Shown here piece after piece: positions 33,900 to 42,244 of a stretch of 64,000 nt of DNA (its first letter is position 1; each line of letters starts with the position of its first letter). The stretch covers positions 1 through 64,000 of the forward strand of contig JANXUF010000033.1 of NCBI GenBank assembly GCA_025356335.1, read 5' to 3'. Below the pieces are notes generated by a model. It made no database searches. It worked only from the letters and a program-made list of their open reading frames with translations, and was not told where the DNA came from. Source of the DNA: Actinomycetes bacterium. Lineage in GTDB: Bacteria; Actinomycetota; Acidimicrobiia; Acidimicrobiales; Ilumatobacteraceae. Both the position numbers and the translations under genes were made by a program.

Positions 33900-34588
33900 A
33901 TCGCCAAGCACGCGGCCAACTGACGAAGTCGTCGATCATCGACGCGGCCCTGGAACTGTTCGAGGCGGGCGGCTACGAGGCGACGACGATGCGGGCGATC
34001 GCCGAAAAGGCCGAGGTCTCGCTTGGCAGCGCCTACTACTACTTCGATTCGAAGGAACACCTGATCCAGGGCTTCTACGTCCGTGCAGGAGACGAGCAGA
34101 ACGCCGTCGTGCCGGGTCGAGTCGCCGGGGTCTCCGACCTCGCAGCGCGCCTCATCATCTTCATCGATGCATGGGTCGAGATCATGGCGAAGTACCGGGC
34201 GTTCGCCGCTGCGTTCTTCCGCAGCGCGGCGAACCCGCAGAGCCCGCTGAGTCCGTTCAGTCCGGAAAGTGCTCCTGCCAGAGCCGTCGGCATCGATTTG
34301 CTACGACGGGTGATCGACGGATCTGATGCCGAGCTCCCGGAGGCGATCCGTGACGAGTTGCCGGAATTGATCTGGCTCTATCACATGGGCGTCGTGTTGT
34401 TCTGGGTGTATGACGGATCGGAGGACTCGCAAGCGACCAGGCTGCTCGTGCGGCGCACGGTGCCCCTGCTGACCGCAGCGATCAGCCTCGCCCAACTGCC
34501 GGCACTGCGCAGCATGATCACCGACCTGATGGCACTCGTCGGCGATCTCAAACTGCTGCTGACGGCACCCGCAGCCTCGGCGTCGTGA
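33896..34588 (+). CDS. TetR-family regulator, third gene of the membrane-DCC operon
   Basis: 230 residues. SSIIDAALELFEAGGYEATT and MRAIAEKAEVSLGSAYYYF make a canonical HTH. The C-terminal domain ends in a hydrophobic LISLAQLPALRSMITDL-like helix and Ala tail. ATG 33896 overlaps the DCC stop. The operon promoter carries two matching palindromes, so autoregulation and control of the divergent SDR-HIBADH pair are likely. It converges on glnA-like with only 4 bp between stop codons. Confidence 0.86.
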   Translation: MNRQARGQLTKSSIIDAALELFEAGGYEATTMRAIAEKAEVSLGSAYYYFDSKEHLIQGFYVRAGDEQNAVVPGRVAGVSDLAARLIIFIDAWVEIMAKYRAFAAAFFRSAANPQSPLSPFSPESAPARAVGIDLLRRVIDGSDAELPEAIRDELPELIWLYHMGVVLFWVYDGSEDSQATRLLVRRTVPLLTAAISLAQLPALRSMITDLMALVGDLKLLLTAPAASAS

Positions 34589-34592
34589 GCTC

Positions 34593-35969
34593 CTACGCGC
34601 GTTCCCAGTAGCGTCGGAGTTCCCAGTCGGTGACGGTCTGGTTGAACGACATCCACTCCTGTTTGGCCATGTTGAGGATGTGGGCGTGGACATCTTCGCC
34701 AAAACACGCCTTGGCGACGTCGGAGCGCTCCCATAGATCGATGGCGTCGACGATGCTCCATGGAATGCGCGGCAGATCCGTCGATTCGTAACCGTTGCCG
34801 GTGTAGGCGGGTGGTGGTTCGATCTTGTTCTCGATGCCGTGCAGCCCGCCGGCGATCGTCCCGGCGAACGCCAGATAGGAGTTGGCGTCAGCACCGGGGA
34901 TGCGACTCTCGACACGGCTGCCCTTGCCGTGGCCGACCTTGCGGAACCCGAGCGTGCGGTTGTCGAGCCCCCAGCCGACAGCTGTCGGCGCCCACGAACT
35001 CGGCTGGAACCGCTTGTATGAGTTGATCGTCGGACCCCAGAGCAGCGAGAAATCCTGCGCCGTTGCCAGCAATCCGCCGAGCCACCAGCGGAACGTGTCG
35101 CTCATGTGATGATCGGCGCTGTGGTCGTCGAAGACGTTGACCGACTGATCGGCATTCCACAAGGACGAATGAATGTGACACGACGAACCGGTGTCGTTGA
35201 AGTCGTACTTCGCCATGAAGCTGATCGACCGGCCGTTCAGCGCGGCGATCTCCTTTGCCGAGTTCTTGTAGACGGCGTTGCGGTCCGCCATCTCGACGGC
35301 AGTCGTGTAATCGAGGTTGATCTCGTGCTGGCCTCGCCCGGCCTCGCCTTTGGAGAACTCCACAGGGACACCGGCCGCTTCCAGGCCCCTGCGGATCTGA
35401 CCGATGATGTATTCGTCCTTGGTCGTCTGCAACACGTGGTAATCCTCGAGCCACGGCGAATGCGGCTCGAGACCCTTGTAGCCCTTGGCAAACGCCTGCT
35501 CATAGGTGTCGCGGAAAAGATAGAACTCGATCTCGCTGGCGACGAGGGCGACGTAACCGGCATCGGATGCCTTGTTCACCTGATCGCGCAGGATCTGGCG
35601 AGGCGCCACGCGGATCGGCTCACCGCTGTCGACGTCGAACAGATCGCACATCACCATCGCCGTGCCCTTTACCCACGGGATCCTGCGGATCGTCGACCAG
35701 TCCGGCGTCGCCAGCATGTCGCCGTAGCCGAGGTCGTAGTTGGCGAAGGCGTAGCCGGGGACGGCGTTGTTGTCCCAATCGGTGGCGATCAGGTAGTTGC
35801 AGTTCTCGGTGCCGTTGTGCTGCACGTTCTCGAGGAAGAACCGGCCGGTCGTGCGTTTGGCCACCAGGCGTCCCTGAAGATCGGGGAATGCCACGAGGAC
35901 GGTATCGATCTCGCCCGACTCGATTGCGGTGACCAGTTCAGCTTGGGTGACGGTGACTCGTGAACTCAT
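34593..35969 (-). CDS. Glutamine synthetase-family ligase, probable gamma-glutamylpolyamine synthetase
   Basis: 458 residues. Seen are SEIEFYLF, GRGQHEINLDY (metal Glu), FMAKYDFNDTGSSCHIHSSL (metal His), and NSYKRF then RVESRIPGADANSYLAFA (Arg and glutamate binding). The sequence is closer to PuuA/GlnA3/GlnA4 than to true GS-I: the adenylylation Tyr loop and usual NPF are absent. It likely joins glutamate to an amine. A homospermidine synthase gene 2.5 kb away supports a polyamine substrate, by inference. TACCAT (35980-35985) lies 10 nt before ATG 35969. Confidence 0.82.
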   Translation of the reverse strand: MSSRVTVTQAELVTAIESGEIDTVLVAFPDLQGRLVAKRTTGRFFLENVQHNGTENCNYLIATDWDNNAVPGYAFANYDLGYGDMLATPDWSTIRRIPWVKGTAMVMCDLFDVDSGEPIRVAPRQILRDQVNKASDAGYVALVASEIEFYLFRDTYEQAFAKGYKGLEPHSPWLEDYHVLQTTKDEYIIGQIRRGLEAAGVPVEFSKGEAGRGQHEINLDYTTAVEMADRNAVYKNSAKEIAALNGRSISFMAKYDFNDTGSSCHIHSSLWNADQSVNVFDDHSADHHMSDTFRWWLGGLLATAQDFSLLWGPTINSYKRFQPSSWAPTAVGWGLDNRTLGFRKVGHGKGSRVESRIPGADANSYLAFAGTIAGGLHGIENKIEPPPAYTGNGYESTDLPRIPWSIVDAIDLWERSDVAKACFGEDVHAHILNMAKQEWMSFNQTVTDWELRRYWERA

Positions 35970-36022
35970 GATGCGAGCGATGGTAGTCAACGTCCGGCAT
36001 CGGGCAGAACATCGCCGTCGAG

Positions 36023-36547
36023 TCAGCGCTTGCGGGCGACGGGTTCCTTCGGTGGCTTGAGCACGCCTTTGGCGAGTGCGTCGTCGAGGTACTGCTCTGC
36101 GTCTTCTGCGCTGACCTTCAACGCCGGCGCGATCTCCGAGATCAGGTTGATGCGAGCACGCTCGTACATCGTTCGTTCTGCCGCAGACAGCGCAGCATCG
36201 CGGTTACGCGCTGCGAGGTTACGGACAACTTCCGCAACCTGGTAGACGTCACCGGACTTGAGCTTTTCCTGGTGGTTCTTGAAACGGCGTGACCAGTTCG
36301 ACGGGACACGGGGATCGGCCTTCGACAGCACCGAGACCAGGTCTTCGAGTTCGTCGGCGTTGACCGGCGGACGGACACCGACTTCGGCGGTCTTGTTGAC
36401 CGGAACGTTGAGGGTCATCTCATTGATGACCGTCTTCAGGATGAGGTAGTCCTGCGTCTCTCCGAACACTGTGATCTTCTTGTTGCCAACGACGATGCAA
36501 GCACCGTGCTGGGGATAGATGACCGTGTCACCCTTCTTGAACTTCAC
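36023..36547 (-). CDS. carD: CarD-family RNA polymerase-binding transcription factor
   Basis: 174 residues. VKFKKGDTVIYPQHGACIVV begins the Tudor-like RNAP-interaction domain, and the C-terminal helical domain (RFKNHQEKLKSGDVYQVAEVVRNLAARN) is the DNA-binding half. CarD stabilises the open complex at rRNA and other promoters in actinobacteria. I chose GTG 36547, with GAGG 8 nt upstream, because family proteins start at this residue; ATG 36568 is an alternative. It is monocistronic. Confidence 0.9.
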   Translation of the reverse strand: MKFKKGDTVIYPQHGACIVVGNKKITVFGETQDYLILKTVINEMTLNVPVNKTAEVGVRPPVNADELEDLVSVLSKADPRVPSNWSRRFKNHQEKLKSGDVYQVAEVVRNLAARNRDAALSAAERTMYERARINLISEIAPALKVSAEDAEQYLDDALAKGVLKPPKEPVARKR

Positions 36548-36633
36548 ACAAGACCTCGTTGCAGCCATGGCGATACACCGCCCAGGAGACCGTCCAGGGT
36601 AGGGCCAGAACCGCCATTTTCCGCCGCTGGGCG

Positions 36634-37371
36634 TCAGCCTTGTACCGCCAACTCGTCGCCGATACCGATCTGTCCCTCATGGACGACAAGCGCGCCGACG
36701 CCGAGTTGGTTACCCAAGTCGTTGATGATCGTCCTGAGTACGCCGAGGTCGCGGTCGACGCCGCCCGGCTGCGCCCGCGTCGTCATCACGCATCGCTCGA
36801 TCGGTTTGACGACCTCGAGTTCCGTGCTTCCGGTGCCGACACGCTTGCCTTCCAGAGGTCGCGCCGACCCGCCGGAGACGATCACGTTGAAGCGAAACCG
36901 ACGCGGATCCCAGTCACGGAGTTCGTCGAGCGAACCGATCGACACCCTGGTCTGCGTCGAGTCGTGGTACGTGTCGGTCGGCCCGTCCCAGTGCAGCCAC
37001 GGCGCCGCGTCGACGGAGAAGTCCTCGTGCTCGAAGTCCGGGGCGATCTCGTAGGTGCCGGAACCTCCGCCAGCCCTGCGCAGTTCGACCGGGCGGCCGA
37101 GCCACGCCGACAGTCGAGCGGACGCGTCGTTGGAACTGGACGGGCGCGTCCCGTCCGGCAAGGTGATCTGCACGTTGCCGTCTGGCTGCAGCGCCGCAGA
37201 TGCCCAGAGCAGCAGGGGCTCGCGCCGTCCCGTGAGCGTCATGCCGCTCGTCAGATCGACCACCGCCCACTGGCGGTCGCCGGCGATGCCAAGTCGGTCG
37301 AGGCGTGCCGTTTCGAGGCGCTCCCCCTGCATCGACTTGACCGGATACCGCCACAGCTGCTCGACACGCAT
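36634..37371 (-). CDS. MOSC domain-containing protein
   Basis: 245 residues. The N-terminal MRVEQLWRYPVKSMQGERL is MOSC_N beta-barrel and the C-terminal part, with FRFNVIVSGG and KPIERCVMTTRAQPGG, is the MOSC domain with its conserved Cys. Such proteins bind a molybdenum cofactor sulfur or act on N-hydroxylated substrates (mARC type). TACGCT (37378-37383) ends 6 nt before ATG 37371, so the longer start at 37395 is unlikely. Divergent from DUF1697. Confidence 0.85.
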   Translation of the reverse strand: MRVEQLWRYPVKSMQGERLETARLDRLGIAGDRQWAVVDLTSGMTLTGRREPLLLWASAALQPDGNVQITLPDGTRPSSSNDASARLSAWLGRPVELRRAGGGSGTYEIAPDFEHEDFSVDAAPWLHWDGPTDTYHDSTQTRVSIGSLDELRDWDPRRFRFNVIVSGGSARPLEGKRVGTGSTELEVVKPIERCVMTTRAQPGGVDRDLGVLRTIINDLGNQLGVGALVVHEGQIGIGDELAVQG

Positions 37372-37408
37372 CGTCGCAGCGTAAACCGCCGCCAACGAAA
37401 CGCATCGG

Positions 37409-37450
37409 TCGAATCACGTCTCGTGCCACTCGAATCATGTCTAGTGTCAC
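37409..37450 (+). repeat. Two tandem 21-bp repeats in the DUF1697 promoter
   Basis: TCGAATCACGTCTCGTGCCAC is followed directly by TCGAATCATGTCTAGTGTCAC (18 of 21 identical). The second copy contains TAGTGT, the -10 box of the gene; the first has TCGTGC in its place. Confidence 0.75.
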
Positions 37451-37454
37451 CCCG

Positions 37455-37991
37455 ATGACCACCTATGTCGCCCTCCTGCGAGCCGTGAACGTCGGTGGGG
37501 CGAACCGCATCAAGATGGCGGACCTCAAGGCAGCGTTCGTCACCAACGGATTCGTCGATGCGACCACACACATCCAGACCGGAAACGTGATCTTCACCAG
37601 CAAGCTGGCGGAGTCGAAGGTGAAGTCGGCGGTCGAGGCGCTGATCACCGAACACCTCGCTTTGTCGATCACCGCCATCGTCCGCTCGGCGAAGGAGATG
37701 ACGGCGGTGATCGCCGGCGGGCACCCGCTCGGCGGTTCGGAGGAACTCAAGCAGCTGTACGTCTCGTTCCTCGACCAAGCTCCGAAGCAGGACCTGGCAG
37801 AGAGTTTCGGCGCGAGGTCGTTTCCGGACGCCGAGTTCGAGGTGGTCGGCCGCGAAGTCTTCATCCGCTATCACGCTGGCGCCGGCACATCGAAGCTGAC
37901 GAATGGCCTGATCGAGTCGAAGCTGAAGGTGAAATCGACAGCGCGGAACTGGAATGTCACCACCAACCTGACGAGGCTGCTGAACCCGTGA
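37455..37991 (+). CDS. DUF1697-family protein
   Basis: 178 residues. TTYVALLRAVNVGGANRIKMADL is the highly conserved DUF1697 start, and TNGFVDATTHIQTGNVIFTS and TSKLTNGLIESKL also match. The fold is ferredoxin-like; function is unknown. TAGTGT (37442) ends 7 nt before ATG 37455, giving a leaderless transcript; two tandem 21-bp repeats form the promoter. Convergent with homospermidine synthase. Confidence 0.85.
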   Translation: MTTYVALLRAVNVGGANRIKMADLKAAFVTNGFVDATTHIQTGNVIFTSKLAESKVKSAVEALITEHLALSITAIVRSAKEMTAVIAGGHPLGGSEELKQLYVSFLDQAPKQDLAESFGARSFPDAEFEVVGREVFIRYHAGAGTSKLTNGLIESKLKVKSTARNWNVTTNLTRLLNP

Positions 37992-38013
37992 TCGACGTCG
38001 CCCGAGCTGTCGG

Positions 38014-39567
38014 TCAGTGGACGAGGACGTTGCGGAACTGCCAGGGATCCGATTCGTCGATGTCCTCCGGGAACAGTCCGCGGCGACCGACGAGTGGCGT
38101 CCAGTCGGTGTAGATGCCTTCGACGGGACCGAGATAGGGGCGCTGCACTTCGAGGCAGCGTTCGAAATCCATGTCGTCGCTCTCGACGATGCCTTCCTCG
38201 GGGTTTTCGAGTGCCCAGACCATGCCGGCAAGCACGGCGGAACTAACCTGCATGCCGGTTGCGTTCTGGTACGGCGCCAACAGACGCGTCTCCTCGATCG
38301 ACAGCCGCGAACCGTACCAATAGGCGTTCTTGGCGTGGCCGTAGAGCAGGACGCCGAGTTCGTCGATGCCGTCGACGATCTCGTCCTCTCCGAGGATGTG
38401 CTGGTGCGGTTGCACACTGCCTGGATGGCCGAACAGTTCGTGCAGCGACAGCACGGCGTCGTCCGCTGGGTGGTAGGCGTAGTGCACCGTCGGGCGGAAC
38501 TCGACGGCACCACCGGCGGCCCCGGCATCAGTAGCAGCGCCACCGGCATCAGCAATAGAAGTCGTGGCGCCACCGTCTGGACCGTGGACCGTGAAGTAGT
38601 CGGCGATCGAGATCGCTTCGTTGTGCGTCACGAGGAAGCCGAACTGCGCACCGGGCGTGGGGCACCACGAACGGACGCGTGTATTGGCACCCGGCTGCAG
38701 CAGGAAGATCGCCGCACCGCAACCGGTCGAATGATGCCGGGCGTTGTCCGGTTCCCACGTCTCGTGGGTCCCCCAGCCGAGTTCCGCCGGCTGCTGGCCC
38801 TCGGACAGAAAGCCCTCGACGGACCAGGTGTTGACGAACGTCCCACGATCCTTCGGCTTCGCCGCCCGCTGGGTGTCGCGCTCGGCGATGTGCACCCCTT
38901 TGACGCCTGTCGCCTGCATCAACGCAGCCCATTCTGCTCGCGACGTCGGAACGGTTGCGAGTGTGCCGGTGTCGCCGGCAATGTCGAGCAGCGCCTGCTT
39001 GACGAACCACGACACCATGCCAGGGTTGGCACCACACGCCGACACGGCGGTGGTTCCGCCGGGGTTGGCGCGGCGCTCGGCGAGCACGGTTTCACGGAGT
39101 GCGTAGTTCGAGCGGTCTGCTGCCGAGGTCGACTCGTCGTAGTAGAAGCCGAGCCACGGTTCGACGACCGTGTCGATGTACAGCGCGCCGAGTGAGCGGC
39201 ACAGTGTGAGGATCGCCAATGATGACGTATCGACCGAGAGGTTGACGCAGAACGCCTGCCCTGGACCCGCCGCCAGCAGTGGTGTCAACGTCTCTTCGTA
39301 GTTCTCGGGCGTGATCGTTGCGACGATCTTGCGGATGCCGCGTTCGGCGAGGATGCCGTCGTTCTCACTGTCCGGGGTGACGACGACGATCTGACTGGGA
39401 TCCACGGTGAAATGTCGTTCGATGAGCGGCAGCGTCGCCCGCCCGATCGATCCGAAGCCGATGATCACGACGGGGCCTTCGAGGCGCCCGTAGTTCGGCC
39501 AGATGGCGGCGGGAGTGGTGTCAGAAGCGGTTGCGGTCGGCCCTACGGGTCGTGAGTCTGCGGTCAT
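38014..39567 (-). CDS. hss: Homospermidine synthase
   Basis: 517 residues. VVIIGFGSIGRATLPLIERHF is the Rossmann motif; LYIDTVVEPWLGFYYDES and ACGANPGMVSWFVKQALL are typical of bacterial homospermidine synthase, which builds homospermidine from two putrescines (or from spermidine) with NAD. An Ala/Gly-rich insert near residue 340 makes it somewhat longer than usual. Its neighbourhood with the GlnA-like ligase suggests homeostasis of polyamines. ATG 39567 is preceded by GAGAGAACAGGTACCG. Confidence 0.85.
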   Translation of the reverse strand: MTADSRPVGPTATASDTTPAAIWPNYGRLEGPVVIIGFGSIGRATLPLIERHFTVDPSQIVVVTPDSENDGILAERGIRKIVATITPENYEETLTPLLAAGPGQAFCVNLSVDTSSLAILTLCRSLGALYIDTVVEPWLGFYYDESTSAADRSNYALRETVLAERRANPGGTTAVSACGANPGMVSWFVKQALLDIAGDTGTLATVPTSRAEWAALMQATGVKGVHIAERDTQRAAKPKDRGTFVNTWSVEGFLSEGQQPAELGWGTHETWEPDNARHHSTGCGAAIFLLQPGANTRVRSWCPTPGAQFGFLVTHNEAISIADYFTVHGPDGGATTSIADAGGAATDAGAAGGAVEFRPTVHYAYHPADDAVLSLHELFGHPGSVQPHQHILGEDEIVDGIDELGVLLYGHAKNAYWYGSRLSIEETRLLAPYQNATGMQVSSAVLAGMVWALENPEEGIVESDDMDFERCLEVQRPYLGPVEGIYTDWTPLVGRRGLFPEDIDESDPWQFRNVLVH

Positions 39568-39692
39568 CGGTACCTGTTCTCTCGTGCACGGAGGCTCGCA
39601 CGAATTGCGAAGCAGCGAAGGTACTGACCATCACAGCGGTTCAGATGGAGCCAAGGAGAAATATCTGATCGCCGGCCCTGCTGTTGGGTCCT

Positions 39693-40466
39693 CTACGGAT
39701 TCATCTGGAGTGCGAAGTTGACACCGCGCAGCACGAGATCGGGAACGATCTCGTCGAACAGGCCTGCGTCCTCGAAGAGCCCGGAGAAACCACCGGCACC
39801 GACGACCAGCGGCTGCGTGTCGTCCAGGAAGGCTTCGTCGGTGATGCGCTGCGTCAGCTCCTTGATCATCCCGATCTGGCCGAAGTACAGCCCGGACTGG
39901 ATGTTCTCGACGGTCGAGCGCCCGATCGCCTGCGCCGGTTTGATGATTTCGACGGCCGACAATTTGGCGGTTCCCCTGCCGAGGGCGTCGATCGACAGAC
40001 GTGGGCCGGCAAGAATTGCTCCACCGAGATAGTCGCGGTGACGGGTGATGACATCGAATGTCGTCGCCGTTCCGAAGTCGACGACGATGACGTTGCGGTC
40101 CGGGAAGAGCTGGGTTGCGGCGATGGCGTTGGCGATACGGTCAGCCCCGACTTCGAGCGGGTTGCGGTACTTGATGTTGAGGCCTGTCTTGGCGCCGGCG
40201 CGCAGCACGAACGGGGTCGTATCGAAGTACTTGAGGCAGCAGTTGCGCAGTGAGTGCACGGCATCGGGAACAACGGAGCAATAGGCGATGCGGTCGATGG
40301 TGCGCCAGTCGATTGCGTTCTCGCGCAGGACGGCACGCAGGAAGACGCCGAGTTCGTCACTGGTGGCATGCGATTCCGACGCCCGCCGGAACTCCATCAG
40401 CACCTTGTCGTCATCGAACACCGCACCATGGATCGTGCTGTTGCCGACATCGAGACAGAGGATCAT
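39693..40466 (-). CDS. coaX: Type III pantothenate kinase
   Basis: 257 residues. ILCLDVGNSTIHGAVFDD is the ASKHA phosphate-1 loop, GADRIANAIAATQL and VVDFGTATTFDVI are phosphate-2 and adenosine regions. It phosphorylates pantothenate, the first step to coenzyme A, in the cytosol. ATG 40466 overlaps the CoaBC stop by 4 bp (ATGA), so two steps of the pathway share an mRNA. The longer ORF start at 40580 lies inside coaBC and is rejected. Confidence 0.93.
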   Translation of the reverse strand: MILCLDVGNSTIHGAVFDDDKVLMEFRRASESHATSDELGVFLRAVLRENAIDWRTIDRIAYCSVVPDAVHSLRNCCLKYFDTTPFVLRAGAKTGLNIKYRNPLEVGADRIANAIAATQLFPDRNVIVVDFGTATTFDVITRHRDYLGGAILAGPRLSIDALGRGTAKLSAVEIIKPAQAIGRSTVENIQSGLYFGQIGMIKELTQRITDEAFLDDTQPLVVGAGGFSGLFEDAGLFDEIVPDLVLRGVNFALQMNP

Positions 40467-41944
40467 GCTCGGTGCTCTTGGCCGTCGACGATCGATCGCC
40501 CTGTGAGCTCTGTCAGCCGTGCGGCGATGAGCTGTTCGAGTTGCTGTGCCAATTCCCGCTTGGTGGTAACCGTTCGACACGCATGACCGTTGCGGAAGAT
40601 CGTCGCCGGATGGCAGTCACTGTCCATCTCGGCGATGTCGTTGTGGACGATGAAGTCGGTCCCCGGAGTCACTCGTGCGACAGCCTGCAGTCGTTCAGCA
40701 GGCGTCGCCCCGTTCGTCAGTTTGAAACCGACGACGATGAGCGGATGTGACGTCGCCAGCCTGTTGCTGCCGGCGTTCGACGGTGACGCGTACTGTCCGA
40801 GCCGCGAAAGGATCTTGTGGTTCTTGCGCAAGTGGATCGTCAGCGTCTCGCCGGAGTCGATCTTGCCGAGTGGGTTCGGCACGATCTCCTTCCCGTCGAC
40901 GACGAGATGATCGACGTCGAAATCGCTGACCGCTGCGAGATGGATGACGGCGTCGTACGCGCCGGTGGCGAGCTCGTGACGGAGCACCTCGTCCAGTTCC
41001 GTGAATGTCGTGAACGGAACCAGGCGGATTCGGCCGGAGGTGTCGGAAACGATCTCGTCGGCATCGGTCAGTTGCCGCGGCGGCAGGAGGGCAGTGCGGG
41101 CGTGGACGAGCGTCACGCTGTGGCCGGCACCGGCGAGATGCGCTGCGATCGCCGACCCGGTCGCACCCGTACTGGTGTTGGTGATCGTGCGGACACCGTC
41201 GATCGGCACAGCGGTACCGCCGGCAGTCACGAGGAAACGGTGCCGGGCGCCAGATCGCGCAGCCGGCCAAACGGCGTGCGGCTGCTCAGCGGCGTGCAGA
41301 TCCTCAGCGGCGTGCGGATCCTCAGCGGCGCGCAGACTCTCAGCGGCGTCACGATGGAGTTCCAGGCGATCGAGGCGTTCGACAAGTGCGTCGAGTATCC
41401 GTTCCGGTTCGAGCAGCCTGCCCGCTCCGACCTCACCGCACGCCAGTTGGCCCGAACCCGGCTCGAGCACCTCGACTCCCCACGTACGCAGCTGCCCCAG
41501 TGAACGGCGGGTCGCGGGGTGACGGTACATCGTTGCGTTCATCGCCGGCGCGATCAGATACGGCTTGTCGAAATCGTGCGCCAGGAACATCGTCGAGATG
41601 AGGTCGTCGCCGAGGCCGGCCGCCAGCCGATTGATCGTGTTGGCCGACGCCGGGCAGAGCACGACGAGATCGGCCCAGCGCACGAGGTGGATGTGATCCA
41701 TCGCCCTTCCACGGGCGAAAACGTCAGTGGCGACCGGTCGGCCTGTCAGTCCTTCGAGCGTTGCTTCGCCGACGAATTCCAATGCCGAAGCGGTCGCCAC
41801 CGTCTGTACCTCATAGCCCGCCTGCACGAGTCGGGAGACGACATGGCACGCCTTGTACGCGGCGATCGAACCACTGAGCTGGAACAGCACCCGTGCTCGA
41901 GCGGTAGGGCGCACCGGCGACTCGGTTTCGCTGGAAAGGGTCAT
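40463..41944 (-). CDS. coaBC: Bifunctional phosphopantothenoylcysteine decarboxylase/phosphopantothenate-cysteine ligase
   Basis: 493 residues. The CoaC half has LSGSIAAYKACHVV, HIHLVRWADLVVLCPASANT, APAMNATMYRHPA and GSGQLACGEVGAGR; the CoaB half starts near residue 235 with FLVTAGGTAVPIDGVRTITN. The linker between them carries AAE(D/S)-type repeats from four 18-bp DNA units (41272-41343). It makes 4'-phosphopantetheine precursors for coenzyme A. RBS AAAGGAC is about 9 nt before ATG 41944. Cotranscribed with coaX. Confidence 0.93.
   Translation of the reverse strand: MTLSSETESPVRPTARARVLFQLSGSIAAYKACHVVSRLVQAGYEVQTVATASALEFVGEATLEGLTGRPVATDVFARGRAMDHIHLVRWADLVVLCPASANTINRLAAGLGDDLISTMFLAHDFDKPYLIAPAMNATMYRHPATRRSLGQLRTWGVEVLEPGSGQLACGEVGAGRLLEPERILDALVERLDRLELHRDAAESLRAAEDPHAAEDLHAAEQPHAVWPAARSGARHRFLVTAGGTAVPIDGVRTITNTSTGATGSAIAAHLAGAGHSVTLVHARTALLPPRQLTDADEIVSDTSGRIRLVPFTTFTELDEVLRHELATGAYDAVIHLAAVSDFDVDHLVVDGKEIVPNPLGKIDSGETLTIHLRKNHKILSRLGQYASPSNAGSNRLATSHPLIVVGFKLTNGATPAERLQAVARVTPGTDFIVHNDIAEMDSDCHPATIFRNGHACRTVTTKRELAQQLEQLIAARLTELTGRSIVDGQEHRA
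41272..41343 (-). repeat. Four 18-bp in-frame tandem repeats in the CoaBC linker
   Basis: Plus-strand units CGGCGTGCAGATCCTCAG and variants repeat four times. On the coding strand they give hexapeptides such as AAEDLH, forming a charged helical linker between the two enzyme domains. Confidence 0.8.
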
Positions 41945-42033
41945 TCGGTACCTGTCCTTTCGGGATCAAGTCCAGGCCTTGTGGTCGCAGCGCACCCTAT
42001 CGACGTTCACTGTCGAGATGGCGTGCCGGAAGC

Positions 42034-42082
42034 GTCGCTGTCGGCAGACGTCGTATTTTGCGCTACTTCTGCCGACAGCGAC
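42034..42082. ncRNA. Conserved-loop hairpin element, copy 1
   Basis: A perfect 15-bp stem, GTCGCTGTCGGCAGA with TCTGCCGACAGCGAC, encloses the 19-nt loop CGTCGTATTTTGCGCTACT. The bases just outside do not pair. It lies between the tRNA-Arg 3' end and coaBC. A second element at 50368-50416 has the same stem length and loop length, 13 of 19 loop bases identical, and a different but fully compensated stem. Function is unknown. Confidence 0.6.
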
Positions 42083-42102
42083 CGCACGCCGAAGCGACAT
42101 GG

Positions 42103-42175
42103 CGCCTCCGGAGAGACTCGAACTCCCAACCGACCGGGTAGAAACCGGTTGCTCTATCCATTGAGCTACGGAGGC
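42103..42175 (-). tRNA. tRNA-Arg (anticodon TCT)
   Basis: The minus strand folds as a 73-nt cloverleaf: acceptor GCCTCCG/CGGAGGC, D arm GCTC-AATGGATA-GAGC, anticodon stem ACCGG/CCGGT with loop TTTCTAC (anticodon TCT, reading AGA), T arm GGGAG-TTCGAGT-CTCTC. The 3' CCA is not encoded. It is flanked by coaBC and cinA; the hairpin element at 42034-42082 follows its 3' end. Confidence 0.95.
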
Positions 42176-42244
42176 AACAGTCGACAACGTTAGCGAATCG
42201 GCGCGCAGCCCCCTCCCTACTTCGCGGCGCCATCCAAACCTTCG

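Noticed and set aside
38017-39195. 392-aa ORF opposite homospermidine synthase
   Set aside because: Antisense shadow; the minus-strand frame has clear family motifs.
42103-42175. tRNA-associated integrated element
   Set aside because: No integrase, no second attachment half and no mobile genes next to the tRNA.
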